Counted from the stretch's first letter, positions 26,157 through 34,474 are shown. The stretch is DNA of 50,422 nt from Azospirillum agricola (GCF_017876095.1 NZ_JAGINM010000037.1:1-50422); one strand, 5' to 3'. Notes: generated by a model not told the origin, from the letters alone. Made by a program: numbers and translations.

Positions 26157-28031
26157 ATGGAAATGCTGAAGAACTGGCTTGAGAAGCGCGCGATCTCGCG
26201 GCGGTCGGCCCTGCTGGGCGGTACCGCCGTTCTTGCGGCGACGGCGGTGGCAGGCGGAACGGGCGGCGCGCAGGCCCAGGTGGGCGGTCATGTCGGACAC
26301 GCCGCGACCCATCCCGGCCTGCTGGGCAGCCGCATCCGCACCCCCGCCCAGCGCACCCGCGCGGCGCTCGCCCGCAACGCCCAGCCCCTCGGGCTGGTGG
26401 CCGACGCCCTGCCGACGCCGCCGGTCCTGGCGCTGGCCTCCGGCGTTCCCGGCACGCTCGGCATGAAGGCGCAGAGCTACCAGCTCGGCGACCGCGCGGC
26501 CAGGAACCTGCGGGTCTACGACAACGTGTCCGCCCCGCAATACCTGATGGGACCGACGCTGGAGATGGGGCAGACCGGCAGCTTCCGGGTCCGTCTGGCC
26601 AACGGCCTGCCGCTGAACCCGGACCAGGCCCAGCCGCATATCGTCAACATCCCCAGCCAGTTCAACACCACCAACCTCCACACCCACGGCCTGCATGTCT
26701 CGCCGCAGGGCCATGGCGACAACGTCTATCTCGAAATCCTGCCGCAGGGCACCGACGCCAAATACGCCGACAACAGCGGCAGCTTCGTCGGCGGGTTCGA
26801 CTATGTCTACGACCTGAAGGACCACACGCCGGGCACCTTCTGGTACCACCCGCACCGCCACGGCTCGGTCGCGGTGCAGGTGGCGAGCGGCGCCGCCGGG
26901 GCGCTGGTCGTCCGCGGCGGACCGGGCACCGTCGACGCCGTGCCGGGCATCGCCGGCATCACCGAACAGGTGCTGCTGATCCAGCAGGTGGTTCTGAACG
27001 CGGCCGGCGAACTGCCGGATTTCGACACGCTGTGGAACGCCGCCGGGCCGGATACAGCCGCCGACTGGACGGTCAATGGCACCATCGGCCGGACGCTGGG
27101 CATGCAGCCGGGCGAGGTGCAGCGCTGGCGCATCGTCAACACCGGCTTCCAGGCCGAGGCGAAGTTCGTGCTGACGGCCCAGAACGGCTCCGGCGCGCCG
27201 ACCCCGCTGCCCCTGTCGCTGATCGCCATGGACGGGGTGAACTTCAGCCCGAAGGCGGCGTCGGTGAAGGCGGTCTATCTGCCGCCTGGCGGGCGGGCCG
27301 ACATCCTGGTGCAGGCGCCGGCCAAGCCGGGGCAATTGCTGGCGCAGGTCGGGCGCTACGTGCAGTTCGACAAGAACGGCGCGCCGCTGCCGGCCGGCCT
27401 GACCGCCGGCTTCGAGATCGGCGGCGTCTGGCAGGAGGCCCCCTTCAACGGCGACCCCACCACCCTCTTCGCCGTCGCCGTCGCCGGCCCGGCAAAGCCG
27501 ATGCCGCTGCCGACCGCCCCCCTGCCCCGCCCGCTGGTGCCGGCCATCACCGCCGCCAGCAAGCCCGACGGTTACCGCTACATCAACTACGACGTCAACG
27601 CCTTCACCAACCCGACCAAGCCGCCAAGCGACGGCCTGCCGAGCTATCGGCCCGACGCCACGCCGACCTCCCTCAAGTTCCAGGTCAGCGGCGAGCTGTT
27701 CTGCCCCGGCCGCGTGCTGTTCCAGCCGCCGCTGGGGTCCGTCGATCAGTATTTCGTCGACAGCCCCGGCCTGCATGTCTTCCACATCCACGTCAACCCG
27801 TTCCTCGTCACCGAGGTGGCCGGGAAGACGCTCTCGACCCCGATGTGGCGCGACACCATGCTGGCCGGCCCGAAGGGCTACAAGGCGCTGACCCAATACA
27901 CCGACTTCTCCGGCAGCTTCCCCATCCACTGCCACATCCTCGACCACGAGGACGTCGGCATGATGACCAACGTGACGGTGGTGGATCCGGCCGACCGGGC
28001 GGCGTCCTTCCCCAAGCACACCGGCCACTGA
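26157..28031 (+). CDS. Tat-exported multicopper oxidase (laccase-like)
   Basis: The 624-residue precursor has a twin-arginine signal (SRRSALL, Arg15-Arg16, then an Ala-rich stretch to AQAQ). All four copper-binding motifs of three-domain laccase-like oxidases are present: HTHG (175-178), WYHPHRHG (229-236), HVFHIHVNPF (about 540) and HCHILDHEDVGMM (about 591-603), with a Met in the usual axial position. It should oxidise phenols, metal ions or similar with O2 in the periplasm; the substrate cannot be told. An ATG at 26163 is an equally good start. It is divergent from pirin. Confidence 0.93.
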   Translation: MEMLKNWLEKRAISRRSALLGGTAVLAATAVAGGTGGAQAQVGGHVGHAATHPGLLGSRIRTPAQRTRAALARNAQPLGLVADALPTPPVLALASGVPGTLGMKAQSYQLGDRAARNLRVYDNVSAPQYLMGPTLEMGQTGSFRVRLANGLPLNPDQAQPHIVNIPSQFNTTNLHTHGLHVSPQGHGDNVYLEILPQGTDAKYADNSGSFVGGFDYVYDLKDHTPGTFWYHPHRHGSVAVQVASGAAGALVVRGGPGTVDAVPGIAGITEQVLLIQQVVLNAAGELPDFDTLWNAAGPDTAADWTVNGTIGRTLGMQPGEVQRWRIVNTGFQAEAKFVLTAQNGSGAPTPLPLSLIAMDGVNFSPKAASVKAVYLPPGGRADILVQAPAKPGQLLAQVGRYVQFDKNGAPLPAGLTAGFEIGGVWQEAPFNGDPTTLFAVAVAGPAKPMPLPTAPLPRPLVPAITAASKPDGYRYINYDVNAFTNPTKPPSDGLPSYRPDATPTSLKFQVSGELFCPGRVLFQPPLGSVDQYFVDSPGLHVFHIHVNPFLVTEVAGKTLSTPMWRDTMLAGPKGYKALTQYTDFSGSFPIHCHILDHEDVGMMTNVTVVDPADRAASFPKHTGH

Positions 28032-28061
28032 AGGCTGCCCCGTGCGGGCCGGCCAGGAGCG

Positions 28062-28106
28062 TTGACAAATTTTGCCAGCGCTCCCACTCTTCCCTGCGGA
28101 ATCCGC
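28062..28106 (+). promoter_or_regulatory. parDE promoter with palindromic operator candidate
   Basis: A perfect TTGACA (28062-28067) is followed after 17 bases by CACTCT (28085-28090), and then by the dyad GCGGAATCCGC (28096-28106) before the GGGAGGG ribosome site of the antitoxin gene. ParD antitoxins repress their own operon by binding such dyads; that this dyad is the operator is inference. Confidence 0.5.
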
Positions 28107-28120
28107 GGGAGGGAACGCCG

Positions 28121-28390
28121 ATGCCAACCATGAATGTCAGCCTGCCGGCGGAGTTCGTCGCCTTCGTCGAAAGCGCGGTGGCGTCGGGCGATTACGGCAG
28201 CGCCAGCGAGGTGGTGCGCGACAGCCTGCGCCTGCTGCGGCGGGAGAAGGCCGTGCAGGACGAAAAGCTGGCGATCCTGCGCCGCGAGGTCGGGAGCGGC
28301 CTGGAGCAGGCCCGCGCCGGGGACTTCTCCGGGCGGACCATCGCCGACATCGCGGCGGCCGCCCGCGAGGCGGACGACGGGCTGAATTGA
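28121..28390 (+). CDS. parD: ParD-family antitoxin
   Basis: The 89-residue product begins with a ribbon-helix-helix domain (MNVSLPAEFVAFVESAVASG then DYGSASEVVRDSLRLLRR), the typical ParD/CC2985-type start, and has a charged C-terminal helix that should wrap the toxin. GGGAGGG lies 8 bases before the ATG. It ends 25 bases before the toxin gene, in the usual antitoxin-first order. Confidence 0.9.
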   Translation: MPTMNVSLPAEFVAFVESAVASGDYGSASEVVRDSLRLLRREKAVQDEKLAILRREVGSGLEQARAGDFSGRTIADIAAAAREADDGLN

Positions 28391-28415
28391 CCGGCCGGCC
28401 GGCTGGACGGACGCC

Positions 28416-28769
28416 ATGACGCCCTACCGCCTCACCCGGCTGGCCGAGCGGGACGTGACCGACATCCTGCGCGAGAGCGCGCGCCGCTTCGGCCCGCTCC
28501 AGCGCGACCGCTACGCCGCCCTGATCGAACGCGCCGTCCTGATGGTCGCCGACCGGCCGGAGCGCCCCGGCTCGCGCCCCCGCGACGAGCTGGCCGAGGG
28601 GGTGCGCTCCTTCCATGTGGAACTGGCGGCAGGCCGGCGGGGGGCGGCGTCACACACGCTCTATTACGTGCCGGGATCGTCGATCGGCCTCGCCGACGCG
28701 GTGCTGATCCTGCGCGTGCTGCACGACGCCATGGAGCCCGGCCTGCACCTGACCGGCGGCGTCGAGTGA
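28416..28769 (+). CDS. parE: ParE/RelE-fold toxin
   Basis: The 117-residue protein matches the ParE family: YRLTRLAERDVTDIL at the N-terminus, a central RPGSRPRDELAEGVRSFHVE segment and the C-terminal strand VLILRVLHDAMEP. ParE toxins poison DNA gyrase; RelE relatives cut mRNA. The RVLHxxM ending favours ParE. Length is slightly over the usual 95-105 residues. Confidence 0.88.
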   Translation: MTPYRLTRLAERDVTDILRESARRFGPLQRDRYAALIERAVLMVADRPERPGSRPRDELAEGVRSFHVELAAGRRGAASHTLYYVPGSSIGLADAVLILRVLHDAMEPGLHLTGGVE

Positions 28770-28782
28770 ACGCCGCCGGCAC

Positions 28783-28800
28783 CGCCGCCATCAGGCGGCG
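28783..28800. terminator. hairpin between convergent parE and ridA
   Basis: CGCCGCC/GGCGGCG form a 7-bp stem with loop ATCA between the parE stop and the ridA stop. No T-run follows in either direction, so efficiency is uncertain, but position and shape suit a bidirectional terminator. Confidence 0.45.
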
Positions 28801-28817
28801 TTGAGTGAGCGCCGCCG

Positions 28818-29165
28818 TCAGACGGCGGCGGTGACCACCACCTCGATCTTGATCTCCGGCGCGCCCAGGTCGGCGACGCCGATGGTGGCGCGGGCCGGCA
28901 GGTCGTCGCCGTTCAGCCAGGCGAGCCACGACTCGTTCATCTCGTTCTTCAGCGACATGTCGGTGATGAAGAGCTGGGCCGAGAGCAGCTTGGTCTTGTC
29001 GGTGCCGGCCAGCGCCAGGACCTGGTCCAGCTTGGCGCAGATCTGCGTCACCTGACCGCCCATGCCGACCGTGACGTCGTCGGCGATGATGCCGCCCAGG
29101 AAGGCGATGCCGTTGTGGGTGACGACGCGGTGCATGATCTTGGTCTTCTCGATGCGCTTGATCAC
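28818..29165 (-). CDS. RidA-family imine/enamine deaminase (first copy)
   Basis: The 115-residue product is a full-length YjgF/YER057c/UK114 protein with the conserved PARATIGVADL (catalytic-site Arg) and IKIEVVV (Glu) motifs. RidA hydrolyses reactive imines or enamines, such as those left by amino-acid-oxidising flavoenzymes, to keto acids. It is the last gene of the catabolic operon, 36 bases after the binding-protein gene. The start is a GTG with GGGAGAG upstream. Confidence 0.9.
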   Translation of the reverse strand: MIKRIEKTKIMHRVVTHNGIAFLGGIIADDVTVGMGGQVTQICAKLDQVLALAGTDKTKLLSAQLFITDMSLKNEMNESWLAWLNGDDLPARATIGVADLGAPEIKIEVVVTAAV

Positions 29166-29201
29166 AGGAACTCTCCCGGTTTGTGTTTGGTGATGGTGGA
29201 G

Positions 29202-29963
29202 TTATGGAGTGATGGAGAAATCGACGTAGCGGGCGGCGATGCGGGCCAGCGTGCCGTCCTTGACCACCGACTGGATGGCGGCGTCGAAGGCGGCCTTCAG
29301 CTCGGCATCCTCCTTGCGCAGGCCGACGCCGATGCCGGGGCCGAACACCGCCGGGTCGATCACCGGCTGGCCGACCAGACGGATCGACTTGGCGGCGTCG
29401 CTCTTCACCCAGTCCGACGCGGTGGCGCCGGTGGTGATGGCGGCGTCGATGCGGCCGGCCTTGAGGTCGGCCAGCAGGTTCGACGCGGTGTCGTAGGTCT
29501 TCAGCGTCGCGGCACCGCCGAAATGCGTCTCGACGTAACGGGAATGGGTGGTCGAGATCTGGGCGCCGATCGTCTTGCCACGCAGGCTGCCGGGCGAGCC
29601 GTCGACGGCGGAGTTGGCCGGGGCGACGAAATAGGCGGGCACCACCATGTAGGGCGTCGAGAAGCCGATGGCCTTGGCGCGCTCCGGCGTGATGTTCATC
29701 GTCGCCATGATGGCGTCGTACTTCCTCGCCAGCAGGCCGGGGATGATGCCGTCCCAATCCTGCACCATCACGGTGCAGGGCCGCGCCATGCGCTCGCACA
29801 GAGCGTTGGCGAGGTCGACCTCCAGCCCGGCGACCTTGCCGTCGGGCTGGGTGAAGTTGAAGGGCGGGTAGGCGCCCTCGGTGGCGATGCGCACCGGCGC
29901 GGCGGCGTAGACCGTTGACGACAGGCACAGCAGGGCGGCAACGCCCAGCGCGAGGCGTTTCAT
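29202..29963 (-). CDS. orphan periplasmic amino-acid/opine-type binding protein
   Basis: The 253-residue precursor has a cleavable signal (MKRLALGVAALLCLSSTVYAA) and the SBP_bac_3 fold of HisJ/ArgT/NocT proteins: RIATEGAYPPFNF, DWDGIIPGLLARKYDAIMA and ITPERAKAIGFSTPY. These segments are close, from memory, to those of the nopaline and octopine binding proteins NocT and OccT. No matching permease or ATPase gene is next to it, so it either feeds another transporter or acts as a sensor. Start at 29963 is supported by GGAG 6 bases upstream. It sits between the two ridA genes. Confidence 0.88.
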   Translation of the reverse strand: MKRLALGVAALLCLSSTVYAAAPVRIATEGAYPPFNFTQPDGKVAGLEVDLANALCERMARPCTVMVQDWDGIIPGLLARKYDAIMATMNITPERAKAIGFSTPYMVVPAYFVAPANSAVDGSPGSLRGKTIGAQISTTHSRYVETHFGGAATLKTYDTASNLLADLKAGRIDAAITTGATASDWVKSDAAKSIRLVGQPVIDPAVFGPGIGVGLRKEDAELKAAFDAAIQSVVKDGTLARIAARYVDFSITP

Positions 29964-30000
29964 GGTGGGCTCCGTGATGGGTGGAAAATGGTCGGGACGG

Positions 30001-30045
30001 GCCCCCGCCCTCCCCCACTCCGGCGGGGAAGGGTTGGGTGGGGGC
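30001..30045. repeat. REP-like palindromic sequence before the binding-protein gene
   Basis: A GC-rich imperfect inverted repeat bounded by GCCCCC and GGGGGC contains GGGTTGGGTG, a motif also present in the larger hairpin cluster at 37005-37241. It lies between ridA2 and the binding-protein gene and probably belongs to a dispersed intergenic repeat family. Confidence 0.45.
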
Positions 30046-30062
30046 AAAGTGGCTGTTGCTTG

Positions 30063-30410
30063 TCAGCGCGCCGCGACGACCAGGATTTCGACCAGCAGCG
30101 CCGGATCGGCGAGCTTCGCCTCCACCGTCGCGCGGGTCGGGGCGTTGGCCGGATCGACCCAGGCGTCCCAGACGGCGTTCATCTCGGCAAAGGTCGCGAT
30201 GTCGGCGAGGAAGACGGTGGCGCTGAGCAGGCGGTCCTTGCCGCTGCCTACCTCGGCCAGCCGGGCGTCGATCTGGCGCAGCACGTCGTGGGTCTGCGCC
30301 TCGACCGTGGTCGAGCCGTCCTCGGCGATCTGGCCGGACAGATAGATGGTGTCGTTGTGGATCACCATTTCGCTCATGCGCGGGCCGGGGTCGATGCGCT
30401 GGATGGGCAT
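30063..30410 (-). CDS. RidA-family imine/enamine deaminase (second copy)
   Basis: This 115-residue RidA-family protein differs clearly from the copy at 28818-29165. Conserved features are GPRMSEMVIHNDTIYLSGQ, the PTRATVEAKL Arg motif and LLVEILVVAAR. The start at 30410 has GGAG 7 bases upstream. It lies 26 bases after the DAO-family oxidoreductase gene, which fits removal of the imine that enzyme would make. Confidence 0.9.
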   Translation of the reverse strand: MPIQRIDPGPRMSEMVIHNDTIYLSGQIAEDGSTTVEAQTHDVLRQIDARLAEVGSGKDRLLSATVFLADIATFAEMNAVWDAWVDPANAPTRATVEAKLADPALLVEILVVAAR

Positions 30411-30436
30411 GGAAGGCTCCATAATCATTCAGGATT

Positions 30437-31582
30437 TCAGGCGGCGAAGCGCCCGATGTGGAAGGGCTGGATGGGCAGGTCGGTTCCGCCCCGCGTGATC
30501 AGGTCGGCGGTGATCCGCCCGACGATCGGGCCGAGCTGGAAGCCATGGGCGGAGAAGCCGAAGGCGTGGAAGACTCCCGGCTGCGTGCCGCTGGGGCCGA
30601 TGACCGGGATCTGGTCGGGCATCCGCGCCTCGATCCCCGCCCAGGAGCGGACGATGGTGGCGCCGCGCATCACCGGGAACAGATCCCACACCGTGCGGGC
30701 GTTGACCGAAACCTGCGAGAAGTCCAGCTCGGTCCGGTTCTCGTCGCGCACCGCCCGGCCGAGCAGCCCGCCGCCGATCAGCACCGTGCCGTTGGGGAAC
30801 TGCTTGAAGGACAGGGTCCGGCCGCTCGCCCCCACCACCGGCTTGATGAAGGGCGGCACCCGCGCGGTGATCATCAGCATGGGGGCGATGACCTCCAGCG
30901 GCGCCGGCTCGCCGAGTTGGGCGGCGATGCGGTCGGCCCAGGCTCCGGCGCAATTGACCAGGATCGGCGCCTCGTGGCGGTCGCCGCCGGTGGTCTCGAC
31001 GCTCCAGACGTCGCCGACGCGGACGACGCGCGCCACCCCGGCGCCCTCCTCGAATCGGGCGCCCAGCGCGATCGCCTTGCGGCGGAAGGCGAAGGTGGTG
31101 CGGAAGGGAATCGCCGCCCCGTCGCCGCGCGAGACCAGGGCGCCGACGCAATGGCCGGCGATGGCCGGCACGAGGTCGCGCAGCTCGGCCTGCCCGATCA
31201 CCTCCTCGTGGTGGAAGCCCAGCGCCCGCAGCGCGGCGGCCCGCGCCTCCAACCCGGCCAGTTCGGCCTCGTTCTCGGCGACCTTGAGCTGGCCGTGGCT
31301 CTCGAAGCCGCAATCATCGTCCACCAGCTCGCCGATGCGATGCCACAGCGCCATCGAGGCGACGGTCAGCGGCACCTCGGCGACGTCGCGGCCGAGCTGG
31401 CGGACGCCTCCGGCGTTGACGCCGGAGGCGTGGCGGGCGACGTGATCCTTCTCCAGCACCAGCACCCGCACGCCGCGCATCGACAGATGCAGCGCCGCCG
31501 AGCAGCCGTGCAGGCCGCCGCCGATGACGATGACGTCCGGCTTCCAGATTGACATTGAAGGGGCTGGCGTCGGGCTGGCCAT
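30437..31582 (-). CDS. DAO-family FAD oxidoreductase, beta-subunit type
   Basis: The 381-residue protein has an N-terminal FAD-binding Rossmann motif (IVIGGGLHGCSAALHL) and the DAO C-terminal motif region (PVIGPSG, GFSAHGFQLGP). It resembles HcnC, OoxB/NoxB and D-hydroxyproline dehydrogenase beta subunits, which oxidise the C-N bond of an amino acid or opine and pass electrons to the Fe-S partner subunits. It follows the alpha-subunit gene by 12 bases. Substrate not determinable from sequence; with the OccR-like regulator an opine or D-amino acid is favoured. Confidence 0.87.
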   Translation of the reverse strand: MASPTPAPSMSIWKPDVIVIGGGLHGCSAALHLSMRGVRVLVLEKDHVARHASGVNAGGVRQLGRDVAEVPLTVASMALWHRIGELVDDDCGFESHGQLKVAENEAELAGLEARAAALRALGFHHEEVIGQAELRDLVPAIAGHCVGALVSRGDGAAIPFRTTFAFRRKAIALGARFEEGAGVARVVRVGDVWSVETTGGDRHEAPILVNCAGAWADRIAAQLGEPAPLEVIAPMLMITARVPPFIKPVVGASGRTLSFKQFPNGTVLIGGGLLGRAVRDENRTELDFSQVSVNARTVWDLFPVMRGATIVRSWAGIEARMPDQIPVIGPSGTQPGVFHAFGFSAHGFQLGPIVGRITADLITRGGTDLPIQPFHIGRFAA

Positions 31583-31594
31583 CGCGCGGCGCCC

Positions 31595-33037
31595 TCAGTG
31601 CTTGTCGACGGCGGCGATGTCGGCGGCGCTCTTCGGCAGCGCCGCCAGCTCGGCGAGCGTGATCGGCTTCACCGGGGGGCGCAGGCGGTAATAGCCGACC
31701 TCGGCCGGCGACACGCCGCGCTCGGCGGCGATGACCTCGGTCACCGTCGGCCCGCAGAGCCGGCCCTGGCACGGCCCCATGCCGCAGCGCAGGAAGGACT
31801 TCGCCTGGTTCGGGCCGCTGCAACCGAGCCGCACCGCCTCGCGCACCGCCCCGGCGGTGACCTCCTCGCAGCGGCAGACGATGGTGTCGTCGGCCGGCGC
31901 GCGGAAGATGTCGGCCGGGCGGTAGAGCGTGTCGAGGAAGGCACGGCCGCGGAGCGCGCGCTCCAGCGCCTCGCGGTGGGGGACGGCGGCGCGGTCGCGC
32001 TCGGCGCGGTCGATGCGGCCCAGCCGGTGCAGCACGTCGAGCGCCGCGACGCGCCCGGCATGCTCGGCCGCCAGCGCGCCGCCGATCCCGGCGCCGTCGC
32101 CGGCCAGCGACACGCCCTCGACCGAGGTGGCGCCCCAATCGTCGGTGGTCGGCCGCCAGCAGCGCTGGGTCTCGTCCCAGTTCTGGGCGCAGCCGGTGGC
32201 ATTGGCGAGGTTGAGGTTCGGCACCACGCCCTGGTGCAGCAGCAGCGTGTCGGCGGCGAGCCGCTGTTCCGCTCCGTCGCCCTGGCGGTAGACGATGGCG
32301 GACAGCTTGCCCTCGCCTTCCGCGCGCAGGTCGGTGACGCCGTCGATGACCTTCACCTTGCGGCGGACCTCCAGCAGCAGCTTCGCCCCCTTGCCGAGGT
32401 AGGGCGAGCGCAGGAAGGCGGGCAGCAGCGGCAGCGCCGCGCGCCAGTTGCCGCGCGGGGTGGTGTCGAGGATGGCGTCGAGCGCCGCCCCGGCCCGCAG
32501 ATACTGCCAGGCCAGCAGCCACAGCAGCGGCCCGGTCCCGGCCAGCACGGTGCGACCCGAGGGGACGAGCCCGGAACTCTTCAGCAGGATCTGCGCCGCC
32601 CCGGCCCCCAGCACGCCCGGCAGGGTCCAGCCGGGGATCGGGAAGGGCCGCTCCAGCGCGCCGGTCGCCATCAGGACATGGCGCACCGTCAGCATCGCCG
32701 CCGTGCCATTGCGCGACAGGCCGATCTGCAAGGTCCGCCCGCCGTCGGCGCCGTCCTCGCGCGGGCGGGCGACGCTCCACACGGTGGTTCCCGGCCAATG
32801 GGCGGCGCCGCTGTCGCGCAGCGGCCCCAGCAGCTCGGCGCCGTGCCAATAGTCCGGGCCCAGCACATGGCGGTCGCGCACCGGCGTCTCGGTGATGGCG
32901 CGGTAGATCTGGCCGCCGGCCTCCGGCTGCTCGTCGAGCAGAACGGTGGACAGGCCGCGCGAGGCCGCCAGCGCCGCCGCCGCCAGCCCGGCCGGACCGG
33001 AACCGATTACCGCAAGGTCGAAGTCGTGGCCGCTCAT
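31595..33037 (-). CDS. FAD/[2Fe-2S] alpha subunit of an opine-oxidase-like dehydrogenase
   Basis: The 480-residue protein starts with a dinucleotide-binding motif (LAVIGSGPAGLAAAALA), has a second one in the middle and ends in a BFD-like [2Fe-2S] domain with CRCEE near residue 387 and RCGMGPCQGRLCG about 35 residues later. This is the layout of HcnB, OoxA/NoxA and D-hydroxyproline dehydrogenase alpha. Its ATG overlaps the end of the small [2Fe-2S] gene by 4 bases. It should relay electrons from the DAO subunit towards the respiratory chain. Confidence 0.9.
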   Translation of the reverse strand: MSGHDFDLAVIGSGPAGLAAAALAASRGLSTVLLDEQPEAGGQIYRAITETPVRDRHVLGPDYWHGAELLGPLRDSGAAHWPGTTVWSVARPREDGADGGRTLQIGLSRNGTAAMLTVRHVLMATGALERPFPIPGWTLPGVLGAGAAQILLKSSGLVPSGRTVLAGTGPLLWLLAWQYLRAGAALDAILDTTPRGNWRAALPLLPAFLRSPYLGKGAKLLLEVRRKVKVIDGVTDLRAEGEGKLSAIVYRQGDGAEQRLAADTLLLHQGVVPNLNLANATGCAQNWDETQRCWRPTTDDWGATSVEGVSLAGDGAGIGGALAAEHAGRVAALDVLHRLGRIDRAERDRAAVPHREALERALRGRAFLDTLYRPADIFRAPADDTIVCRCEEVTAGAVREAVRLGCSGPNQAKSFLRCGMGPCQGRLCGPTVTEVIAAERGVSPAEVGYYRLRPPVKPITLAELAALPKSAADIAAVDKH

Positions 33038-33330
33038 CGCTCAACCCCCCGCTTGCCGTCCTGCGTCTCCACCGCCATGCCGGGCGCCACGCGCACCTGA
33101 CAGCCCTGGCGGTTGCCGGTCCCGTCGATGGTGACGAGACAGTCGAAGCACACGCCCATCATGCAGTAGGGGCCGCGCGCCGCGCCCGAGACGGGGGTGT
33201 TGCGGCAGGCGGCGACGCCGTTGGCCAGCAGGGCGGCGGCGACGCTGTCGCCGCTGCGCGCCTCGGCCGGGCGGCCGTCGATGGTGAAGGACACGCGGTC
33301 GCCCGCGATGTCAGGCAGCCTGCGGAACAT
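33034..33330 (-). CDS. small [2Fe-2S] gamma subunit
   Basis: This 98-residue ferredoxin-fold protein carries C-x4-C-x2-C-x12-C (Cys56, 61, 64, 77), the plant-type [2Fe-2S] pattern, after an RPAEARSGDSVAAALLANG segment. It matches HcnA and the gamma subunits of heteromeric amino-acid dehydrogenases. It overlaps the upstream DAO gene by 20 bases and the alpha gene by 4, so the three are translationally coupled. Confidence 0.9.
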   Translation of the reverse strand: MFRRLPDIAGDRVSFTIDGRPAEARSGDSVAAALLANGVAACRNTPVSGAARGPYCMMGVCFDCLVTIDGTGNRQGCQVRVAPGMAVETQDGKRGVER

Positions 33331-34474
33331 GGAACCTCCGGGCGCTGAAGACCGTGAACGCGTCGCTCAATCCCCCGGCCGCGATCAGCGGCGCCAGGGT
33401 CAGCGCGTGGTTGGCGGCGAGGGTGACGCCGCTGTGGCAGGTGACGACGAAGGCGCCGGGCGCCGTCGCCGACTGCTCGTAGATCGGGTAGCCGTCGGGG
33501 CTGAGCACCCGCAGCGCCGCCCAGCTCCGCACCACGTTCAGCTTGCCCAGCAGCGGGAAGAAGCGGATCGCCCGCTCGGCGATGGCCGAGGAGACGCCGG
33601 GCCGCAGCGTGGTGTCGAAGCCGGCCTCCTCGAAGCTGTCGCCGATCATCACCCCGCCCTCGTCGGTCTGCCGGACATAGCCGGTGGGGTGGTGCAGGAA
33701 GGGGGCGGTCTTCTCGGTGACGATGACGTGGCCGCGCTGGGGCCGTACCGGCGCCTCCAGCCCGACCATCGGGGCGAGCCGGGCGCTGTCGTGGCCGGCG
33801 GCCAGCACGACCTTGCCGGCACGGATCTCGCCGGCAGCCGTGGTCAGGCGGAAGCCGCCGTCGCGCGGCTCGATCCGGTCCACCCGGTGGTTGGGGCGGT
33901 AGGCGACGCCGCTGCGCTCCAGCCCGGCGTGCAGGGCGCGCAGCAGCCGCAGCGAGTTGCAATGCCCGTCGAGCGGGCAATAGGTGCCGCCGGCGACCTC
34001 CGGCCCGATGAAGGGCATCTCCTTCAGCAGGGCGGCGCGGTCCAGCACCTCGTAGGGGTAGCGCACCATGTCGGGCTGGTTGTGCAGCCGTTTCATGGCG
34101 TTGGCGCGGTCCTCCAGCTCCTGCTCGGAGAGCACGGGCATGAAGCCGCCGGGCTTGCGGTAGGCGACGTCGATGCCGGTCTGCTGGCGCAGCGTGTCGG
34201 CGAAGCCGGCCCAGATCTCGGTCGAGGCCCTGGTCCAGCCGGCGTATTCCGGCATGCCCATGCCCTTGCCCTGGAGCCAGACCAGCGCGAAGTTGCCGCG
34301 CGACGGGCGCACCGCGATGTCGCCCTCGTCCAGCACCGCCACCTTGACCCCGGTGCGGGCGAGACCCCAGGCCACCGCCGTGCCGACCAGCCCGCCACCG
34401 ACCACGGCGATGTCGAACTCCCCGCCTCGCTGATTGGCGCCCTGCCCTGCCTTGCCCTGATTGGGCTCTGCCAT
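33311..34474 (-). CDS. second DAO-family FAD oxidoreductase, first gene of the operon
   Basis: The 387-residue product has the FAD motif IAVVGGGLVGTAVAWGLA and DAO-family segments (FALVWLQGKGMGMPEY, VLAAGHDSARLAP, CHSGVTLAANHALTLAP). It is only distantly like the DAO protein at 30437-31582, so the locus encodes two different catalytic flavoproteins that could share one alpha/gamma pair or act in turn. The ATG at 34474 is preferred over a GTG 9 bases earlier because GGAG lies just upstream. The leader before it is unusually long. Confidence 0.87.
   Translation of the reverse strand: MAEPNQGKAGQGANQRGGEFDIAVVGGGLVGTAVAWGLARTGVKVAVLDEGDIAVRPSRGNFALVWLQGKGMGMPEYAGWTRASTEIWAGFADTLRQQTGIDVAYRKPGGFMPVLSEQELEDRANAMKRLHNQPDMVRYPYEVLDRAALLKEMPFIGPEVAGGTYCPLDGHCNSLRLLRALHAGLERSGVAYRPNHRVDRIEPRDGGFRLTTAAGEIRAGKVVLAAGHDSARLAPMVGLEAPVRPQRGHVIVTEKTAPFLHHPTGYVRQTDEGGVMIGDSFEEAGFDTTLRPGVSSAIAERAIRFFPLLGKLNVVRSWAALRVLSPDGYPIYEQSATAPGAFVVTCHSGVTLAANHALTLAPLIAAGGLSDAFTVFSARRFHVPQAA

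Noticed and set aside
26088..28127. 679-codon open frame on the minus strand opposite the multicopper oxidase
   Set aside because: Composition (His/Arg/Gly-rich) is typical of a GC-rich antisense frame; all copper motifs are on the plus strand.
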